NCBI RefSeq assembly: GCF_024346355.1
Contig: NZ_JAGQCU010000001.1
Location: 186,001-250,000 of the forward strand
Origin: Cyanobium sp. ATX 6A2
Lineage (GTDB): Bacteria > Cyanobacteriota > Cyanobacteriia > PCC-6307 > Cyanobiaceae
Direction: 5' to 3'
Length of the DNA: 64,000 nt
The first letter of the stretch is position 1; each line of letters opens with the position of its first letter. Both the position numbers and the translations under genes were made by a program. This document shows positions 57,469 to 64,000 of this stretch, piece after piece. The notes below the pieces were generated by a model. The model made no database searches. It saw nothing but the letters and a program-made list of their open reading frames with translations, and was not told the origin of the DNA.

Positions 57469-58581
57469 TCAGGCGAGCGCCAGAAAGCGCCGGGCCGCCG
57501 CCACAATGCGGCCGCTGGCCTGGCCGTCACCGAAGGGGTTGTGGGCCCGGGCCATGGCCTCATAGGCCTCGGGGTCGCTGAGCAGTCGGCTGGCCTCGGC
57601 GGTGATGTCGGCGGTGGCGGTGCCGATCAGCTTCGCGGTGCCCGCCTCCACCGCCTCGGGGCGTTCGGTGGTGCGGCGCAGCACCAGCACGGGCTTGCCC
57701 AGGGCCGGAGCCTCCTCCTGCAATCCGCCGGAATCGGTGAGCACCAGGGTGGAGCCCCGCATCGCCGCCACCAGCTGGTCGTAGTCGAGCGGCTCGGTGA
57801 GGAAGGCGCGGGGGTGGCTGCCCAGCAGGGCCTGCAGCGGCTCGCGCACGGTGGGGTTGCGGTGCAGGGGCAGCAGCAGGGCCGTGTCGGGGTAGCGCTC
57901 CAGCAACTGCAGGAATCCGCTACCGATCTCAGCCAGCCGCTCACCCCAGTTCTCGCGCCGGTGCACCGTGGCCAGGATCACGCGCTGGGCCTGCCAGTCG
58001 AGGCCGGGAAGGTCGTAGGCCGGGGCCCGCTCTGCCATCTGCAGCAGGGCGTCGATCACCGTGTTGCCAGTGACCAGCACCTCCCCCACCACCCCCGAGG
58101 CGCGGCAGTTCGCCGCCGAGCGCTCGGTGGGGGCGAAGTGCAGCTGGGCCAGCTGGGAAATCAGCCGCCGGTTGGCCTCCTCCGGGAAGGGGTCGAGCAG
58201 GTTGTCGGTGCGCAGGCCCGCCTCCACGTGACCGACAGGGATCTGCTCGTAGAAGGCGGCGAGCGCCGAGGCGAAGGCGGTGGTGGTGTCCCCCTGCACC
58301 AGCACCAGATCCGGCCGGTGGACGGCGAACTCCTCCTTGAGGCCCTGCAGGGCGGCACAGGTGATGTGGGTGAGGGTCTGCTTGGGCGCCATCAGCGCCA
58401 GGTCGTGATCGGCCCGCAGGCCGAACAGCTCCATCACCTGGCTCACCATCTCCCGATGCTGACCGGTGAGCACCACCCGGGTGCGGAACTCGCAGGCGGC
58501 CTGGAAGGCGCGGATCACCGGTGCCAACTTGATCGCCTCGGGCCGGGTGCCGAGCACGATTGTGACCAGGGGCTCAGACAC
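57469..58581 (-). CDS. wecB: UDP-N-acetylglucosamine 2-epimerase (non-hydrolysing)
   Basis: Interconverts UDP-GlcNAc and UDP-ManNAc for surface polysaccharide synthesis. The 370-residue GT-B fold protein has GTRPEAIKLAPVI (11-23), LVLVQGDTTTAFASALAAFY (about 91-110), HVEAGLRTDNLLDPFPEE (about 117-134) and the UDP-binding LTDSGGLQEEAPALGKPVLVLR (about 281-302). The start is GTG 58581. A TAAGAT box on the minus strand (58609-58614) may be its -10. It is divergent from pilT and convergent with the RND adaptor. Confidence 0.95.
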   Translation of the reverse strand: MSEPLVTIVLGTRPEAIKLAPVIRAFQAACEFRTRVVLTGQHREMVSQVMELFGLRADHDLALMAPKQTLTHITCAALQGLKEEFAVHRPDLVLVQGDTTTAFASALAAFYEQIPVGHVEAGLRTDNLLDPFPEEANRRLISQLAQLHFAPTERSAANCRASGVVGEVLVTGNTVIDALLQMAERAPAYDLPGLDWQAQRVILATVHRRENWGERLAEIGSGFLQLLERYPDTALLLPLHRNPTVREPLQALLGSHPRAFLTEPLDYDQLVAAMRGSTLVLTDSGGLQEEAPALGKPVLVLRRTTERPEAVEAGTAKLIGTATADITAEASRLLSDPEAYEAMARAHNPFGDGQASGRIVAAARRFLALA

Positions 58582-58695
58582 CGACGGCAGGTGACAGCGG
58601 ATCGGCGGATCTTACGGAGCGCGCCAGAACCACGGCACCCATGCTGACAGAACCGGTCCGACTGGCGAAGCTGAGTGGATATCCGGTGACGCCCG

Positions 58696-59850
58696 ATGAC
58701 CACCGCACCGCTTCCCAGCTCACCGCTGCCCAACTCGCCCTTGCCGCCGCCGCCGCTGCCGGCCGTCGCGGCGGCGTTCGCTGAACAGCCCGCGAGTCTC
58801 GAGGCGCTCGTGCGCCTGGCCCACGAGCGCGAGTACTCCGACGTGCATCTGGGCGTGGGCGAGGAACCGCGCTACCGCTCCCGCGGCACGATGGTGCGCA
58901 CCGGCTGGCCGGTGAGCGACGGCGAGCAATTCCAGCGCTGGCTTCGCGAAATCCTCCGTCCGGAGGAGATCGCCCTCTTCGAGCGCCACAAGGAATTCGA
59001 CGGCTCCCACAGCTTCCCCTTCGCGCGGGTGCGCATCAACCTGCTCGACACCCTGCGCGGCCCGGCTATGGTGCTGCGCCTGATTCCCCACCGCGTGCCC
59101 ACCCTCGACGACCTGGGCATGCCGGCCGTACTGAGGGAACTCTGCACCCGGCCCAAGGGGATGGTGCTGGTGACGGGGCCCACCGGCTGCGGCAAGACCA
59201 CCACCCTGGCGGCGATGATCGACTGGATCAACCGCAACATGTACCGGCACGTCGTCACGATCGAGGATCCGATCGAATACGTGCACACCAGCGCCGAATC
59301 GCTGATCCGCCAGCGCCAGGTAGGGCAGCACACGCTGCAGTTCCACAATGCCCTGCGGGCCTCGATGCGGGAGGACCCCGACGTGATCCTGATCGGCGAG
59401 ATCCGCGATCGCCTCACCCTGGCCACCGCCATCGAGGCCTCCCAGACCGGCCAGCTGGTGTTTGGCACGCTGCACACCAATTCCGCCATCAAGACAGTGG
59501 AGCGAGTGCTGGGCATGCACTCCCCCAATGAGCAGGACAGCGTGCGTCAGGCCGTTTCGGAGTCGTTGCTGGCCGTGATCGCCCAGGGCCTGATCAGGAC
59601 CACCGATGGAGATCGCACCGCTTACCAGGACATTCTGATCAACACCGACGCCTGCAAGGACTACATCCAGCGCGGCGAACTCGATGAGGTTGAGGAGATC
59701 ATGCGCCGCAGCCGCTTCGATGGCATGGTGACCGCCAACCAGTCGCTGCTGGAGCTGGTGGAATCCGGTCGGGTGGTGCAGGAGGAGGCCCTGGCCCAGA
59801 GCCTGCGGCCCAGCGAACTGCTCCAGGCCTTCCGCGGCCGCACCATCTAG
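58696..59850 (+). CDS. pilT: Type IV pilus retraction ATPase (PilT-like)
   Basis: Hexameric ATPase that retracts type IV pili for twitching or DNA uptake. The 384-residue protein has Walker A GPTGCGKTT (161-169), an Asp-box-like EDPIEYVH (about 189-196), Walker B ILIGEIRD (about 234-241) and the His box GTLHTNSAIKTV (about 256-267). The C-terminal part lacks a clear AIRNLIRE motif, which PilT normally uses for retraction, so a PilT-like variant is possible. A Pro-rich N-terminus (1-30) is extra. It starts at ATG 58696. No other pil genes are adjacent. Its TAG stop shares CTAG with the HLIP gene. Confidence 0.92.
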   Translation: MTTAPLPSSPLPNSPLPPPPLPAVAAAFAEQPASLEALVRLAHEREYSDVHLGVGEEPRYRSRGTMVRTGWPVSDGEQFQRWLREILRPEEIALFERHKEFDGSHSFPFARVRINLLDTLRGPAMVLRLIPHRVPTLDDLGMPAVLRELCTRPKGMVLVTGPTGCGKTTTLAAMIDWINRNMYRHVVTIEDPIEYVHTSAESLIRQRQVGQHTLQFHNALRASMREDPDVILIGEIRDRLTLATAIEASQTGQLVFGTLHTNSAIKTVERVLGMHSPNEQDSVRQAVSESLLAVIAQGLIRTTDGDRTAYQDILINTDACKDYIQRGELDEVEEIMRRSRFDGMVTANQSLLELVESGRVVQEEALAQSLRPSELLQAFRGRTI

Positions 59851-60155
59851 CGGGCCGCCAGCCGGGCGATCAGCAGCACCGACAGGCCCACCGATAGGCC
59901 AAGCATGGCCAGACGGCCATTCCAGATCTCAGCCTGGGGTGTGAATCCACGCCTCCAGGAGTTGAGTTCGGTGCGGCTCACCGGTTCAACATCACTACTG
60001 GGGCTGTCGAGATGGGGCGTTGCGCCCTGCTCGTGCGGGGATGGACTGGAGGCAGATGGGCTGGAGGTGGAGGGCTCGGCGATCGAGGCCCTTTCGCCCG
60101 GCTGGCCGGCAACGCTGGCCGGCCCAAGGGACCCATCCTTGTCGGCAGCGGCCAT
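59847..60155 (-). CDS. High-light-inducible protein (HLIP / Scp family)
   Basis: A 102-residue one-helix chlorophyll a/b-binding-like protein. A long Ser/Pro-rich N-terminus precedes the conserved core GFTPQAEIWNGRLAMLG (about 71-87) and a transmembrane helix (LSVGLSVLLIARLAAR). The E-x-x-N-G-R motif binds pigment. HLIPs protect against excess light and help chlorophyll handling. The N-terminal extension is longer than in the shortest HLIPs (about 45-70 residues). ATG 60155 was chosen; a TTG at 60179 is possible. It follows tsaD by 33 bases and is convergent with pilT. Confidence 0.88.
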   Translation of the reverse strand: MAAADKDGSLGPASVAGQPGERASIAEPSTSSPSASSPSPHEQGATPHLDSPSSDVEPVSRTELNSWRRGFTPQAEIWNGRLAMLGLSVGLSVLLIARLAAR

Positions 60156-60188
60156 GGCGGCAAAGGCATACAGCAACAACCTAGAGGC

Positions 60189-61247
60189 TCAGAACGGAGC
60201 CGGTGTGTCGTAGAGGCAGCCGGCCTGCTCCAGCGGCAGGCGCGCGGCCACGCCCAGCTCGCCCGCACTGCGACAGCCCCGGGCCAGGCGCTCGCAGGCC
60301 GCCACCCCCACCATGGCGGCGTTGTCGGTGCAGTAGGCCAGCGGCGCCACCCGCCACTGCAGACCATCACGGCGGCAGCGGTCCGCCAGCAGCGTGCGCA
60401 GGCGCTGGTTGGCGGCCACCCCGCCCACCAGCACCAGGGTGCCGAGACCCTGGTCGCGGGCACAGCGGCAGCTGCGCTCCACCAGCACGTCCGCCACCGC
60501 CTGCTCGAAACTGGCCGCCAGATCAGCCAGGGGCAGGGGGCCAGGTCCCTCGGCCTCCAGGCTGCGCACCAGCCGCAGCATGGCGGTCTTGAGGCCGCTG
60601 AAGCTGAAATCGTAGGGATGGAAGCCTCCCTCCGGCCGCGACACCCGGCCCCGAGGCAGCCGGAACCGCTGGCCATCCCCGCCGCTGGCCGCCGCCTGAA
60701 TCGCCGGTCCGCCCGGATAGCCCAGCCCCAGCAGGCGCGCCACCTTGTCGAAAGCCTCGCCGGCCGCATCGTCGTGGCTGCGGCCCAGGCGCAGAACTGC
60801 CTCGGGGGCCTCGACGCGCACCAGCTCGGTGTGTCCGCCGCTCACCAGCAGCACCAGGTGGGGACCGGGGGGCAGGGGCTCGCCCAGCCGCACCGAGGCC
60901 AGATGGCCCTCGAGGTGGTGCACCCCCAGAAACGGTTTGCCGTGGAGGCGGGCCAGGGTCCGACCGGTGACCGAAGCCACCAGCAGCGCTCCCACCAACC
61001 CCGGCGCCACCGTCGCGGCCACCGCATCCACCTCGCTCAGGGCCAGGCCACTGTCCCGGCACACCTGCTCGATCAGCTGCGGCAGGGCCTCCACATGGCG
61101 GCGCGAGGCGATCTCGGGCACCACCCCACCCCAGCGGGCATGTTCCTCCACCTGGGAAGCCACCGCACTGGCCAGCACCACGCGGTCACGCACGATGGCC
61201 GCGGCGGACTCGTCACAACTTGTTTCGAGGGCCAGAACCGTTGGCAT
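60189..61247 (-). CDS. tsaD: tRNA N6-threonylcarbamoyladenosine synthase subunit TsaD
   Basis: Forms t6A37 in ANN-decoding tRNAs together with TsaB, TsaE and TsaC. The 352-residue ASKHA-fold protein has [13 protein letters not shown] (7-19), metal ligands His111 and His115 (HHLEGH, 110-115), [13 protein letters not shown] (about 133-145), and the late [10 protein letters not shown]. Older annotations call the family O-sialoglycoprotein endopeptidase. It starts at ATG 61247 and is divergent from psaF by 49 bases. Confidence 0.97.
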   Translation of the reverse strand: MPTVLALETSCDESAAAIVRDRVVLASAVASQVEEHARWGGVVPEIASRRHVEALPQLIEQVCRDSGLALSEVDAVAATVAPGLVGALLVASVTGRTLARLHGKPFLGVHHLEGHLASVRLGEPLPPGPHLVLLVSGGHTELVRVEAPEAVLRLGRSHDDAAGEAFDKVARLLGLGYPGGPAIQAAASGGDGQRFRLPRGRVSRPEGGFHPYDFSFSGLKTAMLRLVRSLEAEGPGPLPLADLAASFEQAVADVLVERSCRCARDQGLGTLVLVGGVAANQRLRTLLADRCRRDGLQWRVAPLAYCTDNAAMVGVAACERLARGCRSAGELGVAARLPLEQAGCLYDTPAPF

Positions 61248-61296
61248 GGTGCCGGTGCTGCGCTCTTACGTTCTGTCGGTGACATCCTGCATCGCG

Positions 61297-61794
61297 ATGC
61301 GCCACTTCTTTCCCCGCCTGTGCGCGGTTCTGCTCTCCGCCTTCCTGCTGTTCGGCCTGGCACCTGTTGCCAATGCCGATGCATCCGTTGCCGGTCTCAC
61401 ACCCTGCGCTGAGAGTCCCCGCTTCCAGCAGCGGGCCGCCGCGGCCAAAACACCCCAGGCCGAAGCCCGCTTCAAGCTCTACAGCCAGGCCCTCTGTGGC
61501 ACCGATGGGCTACCCCACCTGATCGTGGATGGCCGCTGGAGCCATGCCGGTGACTTCCTGATTCCCAGCATTGCCTTCCTCTACATCGCCGGTTGCATCG
61601 GTTGGGCAGGCCGCAGCTACCTGATGGCGGTGCGGGGTGCCAAGGACGCCAACATGAAGGAAATTCAGATTGACGTGCCCCTGGCCCTGAAGAGCACCAT
61701 CGCCGCCGCCAGCTGGCCGCTGGCCGCCTTCAAGGAGCTCACCGGCAAAGTCCTCACTGAATCCGAAGATCGCATCACCGTGTCGCCGCGCTGA
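61297..61794 (+). CDS. psaF: Photosystem I subunit III (PsaF)
   Basis: PsaF sits at the lumenal side of photosystem I and helps dock plastocyanin or cytochrome c6. The 165-residue protein has a signal peptide (1-28, [12 protein letters not shown]), the lumenal [20 protein letters not shown] (30-49), Cys37 and Cys68 for the conserved disulfide, and a transmembrane region (about 85-105, [21 protein letters not shown]). It starts at ATG 61297; longer upstream frames belong to antisense of tsaD. psaJ follows 44 bases after the stop, forming the usual psaFJ operon. Confidence 0.96.
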   Translation: MRHFFPRLCAVLLSAFLLFGLAPVANADASVAGLTPCAESPRFQQRAAAAKTPQAEARFKLYSQALCGTDGLPHLIVDGRWSHAGDFLIPSIAFLYIAGCIGWAGRSYLMAVRGAKDANMKEIQIDVPLALKSTIAAASWPLAAFKELTGKVLTESEDRITVSPR

Positions 61795-61838
61795 CTCTCT
61801 CCACAGCTGCGCGCCAACGTCATCACCCACTCCAAATC

Positions 61839-61955
61839 ATGAAAAAATTTCTTACCACGGCACCAGTCTTTTCAGCGATCTGGTTTTTCCTCACCGCCGG
61901 AATCATGATCGAGTTCAACCGTTTCTTCCCCGATCTCCTGTTCCACCCCCTCTGA
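61839..61955 (+). CDS. psaJ: Photosystem I subunit IX (PsaJ)
   Basis: A 38-residue hydrophobic subunit that stabilises PsaF. From ATG 61839 it reads [20 protein letters not shown], then [18 protein letters not shown] and TGA. The single transmembrane helix and the N-R-F-F-P-D-L ending are typical. It lies 44 bases after psaF. Its local base composition is clearly less GC-rich than the neighbours, as is common for short photosystem genes. Confidence 0.97.
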   Translation: MKKFLTTAPVFSAIWFFLTAGIMIEFNRFFPDLLFHPL

Positions 61956-62021
61956 ACTCTCCCCCTCATGACGCGCCCCTGCTGAGGCCATTCCTTTGAG
62001 CTGAATACGGCGTCGTGACGA

Positions 62022-62606
62022 TCAGGGCCTTCCGGACGGGGGGCCCTTTTGCTGGCGTGCATCGAGCTGCATCAGCCGCTCCAGTTCTGCCAGGGCCAGC
62101 TGCAGATCGCCATTCACCAGCACCGCATCAAACTCGCCCTCCGCAGCCAGTTCCACCCGGGCGCGGTCCAAGCGCTTGCTGATCGCCCCATCACTGTCCG
62201 TGCCCCGCCCGCGGATGCGGCGTTCCAGTTCCGCGAAGCTGGGCGGCTTGATGAACAGCTGAAACCCCGCGGGGAAGGTGCGCCGCACCTGCCGGGCCCC
62301 CTCCAGTTCGATCTCCAGCAGCACCGGTCGCCCCTGCTCGAGATGCTGCTCCACGGGTCGGCGCGGGGTGCCGTAGAGGTTGCCGGCAAATTCGGCCCAC
62401 TCCAGAAATCCACCCGCACGCACCTGCCGCTCGAATGCCTCCCGGCTGAGGAAGAAGTAGCTCTCTCCATCCACCTCGCCCGCCCGTGGAGCGCGGGTGG
62501 TGGCCGACACCGACAGCCAGATCTGCCCATGACGCTCCAGCAGCCGGCTCACCAGGGTGCCCTTGCCGACGCCACTGGGGCCGGTGATCACGGTGAGACG
62601 CGCCAT
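62022..62606 (-). CDS. gmk: Guanylate kinase
   Basis: Phosphorylates GMP to GDP with ATP, in purine salvage and GTP supply. The 194-residue protein has the P-loop GPSGVGKGT (9-17), the GMP-binding [20 protein letters not shown] (about 34-53) and [11 protein letters not shown] (about 97-107). It starts at ATG 62606. Its C-terminus ([10 protein letters not shown]) is shaped by sequence that also forms the psaFJ terminator hairpin. GuaB3, coded near 36000, is an upstream step in the same nucleotide route. It is divergent from the NFACT gene by 71 bases. Confidence 0.96.
   Translation of the reverse strand: MARLTVITGPSGVGKGTLVSRLLERHGQIWLSVSATTRAPRAGEVDGESYFFLSREAFERQVRAGGFLEWAEFAGNLYGTPRRPVEQHLEQGRPVLLEIELEGARQVRRTFPAGFQLFIKPPSFAELERRIRGRGTDSDGAISKRLDRARVELAAEGEFDAVLVNGDLQLALAELERLMQLDARQQKGPPSGRP
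62024..62050 (+). terminator. Rho-independent terminator of psaFJ
   Basis: A 10-bp stem (62024-62033 with 62038-62047, two G-U pairs, loop GGAC) is followed by TTTT (62047-62050). It lies 68 bases after the psaJ stop and within the last codons of the convergent gmk gene, coding KGPPSGRP on the other strand. On the minus strand no T tract follows, so it should act only on psaFJ. Confidence 0.75.
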
Positions 62607-62611
62607 CGCTG

Positions 62612-62638
62612 TTGAACGGTGGGGCTGCAGAGTAAGAG
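62612..62638 (+). promoter_or_regulatory. Candidate promoter of the NFACT-family gene
   Basis: TTGAAC (62612-62617) and TAAGAG (62633-62638) with a 15-base spacer lie in the gmk/NFACT divergent spacer; the spacing is shorter than optimal. The predicted start near 62645 would leave a leader of about 33 bases. Confidence 0.3.
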
Positions 62639-62677
62639 TCGGTGTGGGTCTCCCCGGCGCAGCAGCCGGCGCAGGTG

Positions 62678-64000
62678 ATGGCGAGGCTGCAGCCGATGGA
62701 TTTCACCAGCCTGCGGGCCGTGCTGGCTGAATGGCGGGCGCTGCTGCTGCCCAGCCGCTTCGAGAAGGCCCAGCAGCCCAGCCCCCACGGCCTGCAGATC
62801 GGCCTGCGTCACCTGCAGGGGATCACCTGGCTGGAACTGAGCTGGCAGGCCGAGGCGGCCCGGGTGCACGCCATCGCCACGCCCCCACGTCAGGGAGAAG
62901 GCAGCACCCTGGCCCAGCAGCTGCAGCACGGGCTGCGCGGCCTGGCGCTGATCCAGATCGAGCAGCCGGGCTGGGAGCGGGTGGTGAAGCTGGGCTTTGC
63001 CCGCCGTCCCGGTGAGCCGGCGCAGCGCTGGCTGATGGTGGAACTGATGGGCCGCCACAGCAATCTGTTCCTGCTCGACGAGGAGCGGCAGGTGGTGGCC
63101 CTGGCCCGGCAGGTCAAAGCCAGTCAGTCGCGGCTGCGGCCGATCGGCACCGGCGATCCCTATCAGCCGCCGCCGCCCCTGGCCGGCGACCCCCCCAGCC
63201 GCCACGAGAGCTTCGAGAGCTGGCAACGCCGCCTGCTGCTGGTTCCCGTGCCGCTCGAGCGGGCCCTGCGGGAGGCCTACCAGGGCATCAGTCCTGCCCT
63301 CGCCCGGCAGCTCGCCCCAGCGGACTGGCTCGCTCAGCCGGTGAGTGAGCTCAGCGGCAACCAGTGGCACCAGCTCTGGCAACACTGGGGCGTCTGGCTG
63401 GAGGCGCTGGCGAGCGACCGCTTCCGCTGGCAGGCCCTGGGTGACGGCTATGCCTGCTGGCCGCTGAGCCACACCCCCCCAGCCGACGCACCACCCACGG
63501 CGCTGGCGATCAACCGGGCCCTGGCGGCCTACTACGGCGACCATCTGGCCACAGCGCTGCTGCGGCAACGGCGGCAGCAGCTGCAGCAGCAGCTGGAGCG
63601 CCTGGAGCAGCGGGAACGGCGCCAACGCCAGGAACAGGAGGCGCTGCTGGCCGCTGTTCCCGCCAGCGAGGAGCTCCAGCGCCGGGCCGATGCCCTGCTC
63701 AGCCAGCGACAGCCTGAGCGCAGCTGCATCGACGAGGCCCAGAGGCTCTACCGCAAGGCCCGCAAGCTGCGCCGCTCCCTGGAGGCCATCCAGGCCCGGC
63801 TGGAGGTGCACCGCCAGCGGCTGGACACGATCGCGGCCAGCTTCACCTACCTGGAGCACGCCGAAACAGCGGAGCAGCTGGCCTGGATCGCCGATGAATT
63901 CGACCAGCTGCTGGGGGGAGTGGCCAGCGGCCCGCAGCGACGGCAGACGGGGGGCGGCAACCGCCAAGCGGGCCCCCAGCCCCTGGAGCTGCACACGCCC
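62678..64000 (+). CDS. NFACT/Rqc2-family RNA-binding protein, N-terminal part
   Basis: The frame is open to the right edge, so only about 440 residues are visible. Residues 7-150 match the NFACT-N fold: [40 protein letters not shown] and [17 protein letters not shown] (the typical MGRHSN element). Around 285-390 lies a strong coiled coil ([19 protein letters not shown]). Bacterial relatives (RqcH) recruit alanyl-tRNA to stalled 50S subunits for ribosome-associated quality control; older names are fibronectin-binding protein. ATG 62678 was used; ATG 62696 is an alternative that removes six residues. The C-terminal NFACT-R domain is beyond the window. Confidence 0.88.
   Translation, partial: MARLQPMDFTSLRAVLAEWRALLLPSRFEKAQQPSPHGLQIGLRHLQGITWLELSWQAEAARVHAIATPPRQGEGSTLAQQLQHGLRGLALIQIEQPGWERVVKLGFARRPGEPAQRWLMVELMGRHSNLFLLDEERQVVALARQVKASQSRLRPIGTGDPYQPPPPLAGDPPSRHESFESWQRRLLLVPVPLERALREAYQGISPALARQLAPADWLAQPVSELSGNQWHQLWQHWGVWLEALASDRFRWQALGDGYACWPLSHTPPADAPPTALAINRALAAYYGDHLATALLRQRRQQLQQQLERLEQRERRQRQEQEALLAAVPASEELQRRADALLSQRQPERSCIDEAQRLYRKARKLRRSLEAIQARLEVHRQRLDTIAASFTYLEHAETAEQLAWIADEFDQLLGGVASGPQRRQTGGGNRQAGPQPLELHTP

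Overview
The window is one continuous stretch of very GC-rich cyanobacterial chromosome. Photosystem I subunits PsaF and PsaJ, cytochrome b6f subunit PetG, magnesium chelatase subunit ChlI, a ferredoxin-NADP reductase with a CpcD-like domain, the circadian kinase SasA, a high-light-inducible protein and lycopene cyclase all point to an oxygenic phototroph. The high GC, the short gene spacing, and the small RNA Yfr1 between guaB3 and trxA suggest a Synechococcus/Cyanobium-type picocyanobacterium. That placement is inference from content and gene order; no alignment was run. No insertion sequence, phage gene, CRISPR array or rRNA was seen. The window reads as core genome.

Layout. 1-7200: end of an unidentified gene, prs, a GHL10-type glycosidase, pepN, a secreted hypothetical protein, sasA and tRNA-Glu(TTC). 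7260-14350: an SRPBCC protein, then petH, zwf, opcA, cobB and a GAP-family membrane protein. zwf and opcA supply oxidative pentose-phosphate reductant next to the photosynthetic NADPH enzyme. 14385-19600: a RecD-like helicase, a DUF212 protein and crtE on the minus strand, then a lone ParB-fold protein and folD. 19680-24960: a 7TM-HD phosphohydrolase coupled to an ATP-grasp ligase, galE and a coiled-coil membrane protein. 24970-31090: an orphan sugar-ABC permease coupled to leuA, a LabA-like NYN protein, a GH57 branching enzyme and lycopene cyclase. 31110-35010: gyrA divergent from a DUF39 protein. 35130-40490: a CAAD/CURT1-like protein, guaB3, yfr1, trxA, a LOG-family gene, hisH, rsmD, petG and a cytochrome c. 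40486-48762: an rRNA/tRNA methylase, a beta-lactamase-fold protein, a DUF3370 protein, chlI, ruvC, a folate ligase, small proteins, sufE and hom. 48970-54850: a small protein, a partial peptide-ABC system, a DUF1400 hydrolase and an MFS transporter. 54800-64000: a small protein, ychF, an RND adaptor, wecB, pilT, an HLIP gene, tsaD, psaF-psaJ, gmk and the start of an NFACT/Rqc2-type gene that runs off the edge.

Genes are packed tightly. Many start and stop codons overlap by 1-4 bases, four convergent pairs overlap at their 3' ends by up to 56 bases, and a large share of starts are GTG or TTG. No gene-free stretch exceeds about 215 bases. Because GC is so high, long open frames appear opposite most genes and are not believed to be coding.

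The points most worth following are the Yfr1 locus, the lone ParB-fold protein with an inverted repeat in its divergent promoter, the cysteine-poor DUF39 protein whose start overlaps the gyrA start, the HD-phosphohydrolase/ATP-grasp pair, and the acidic repeat tail of GyrA. No clearly new multi-gene system was found.
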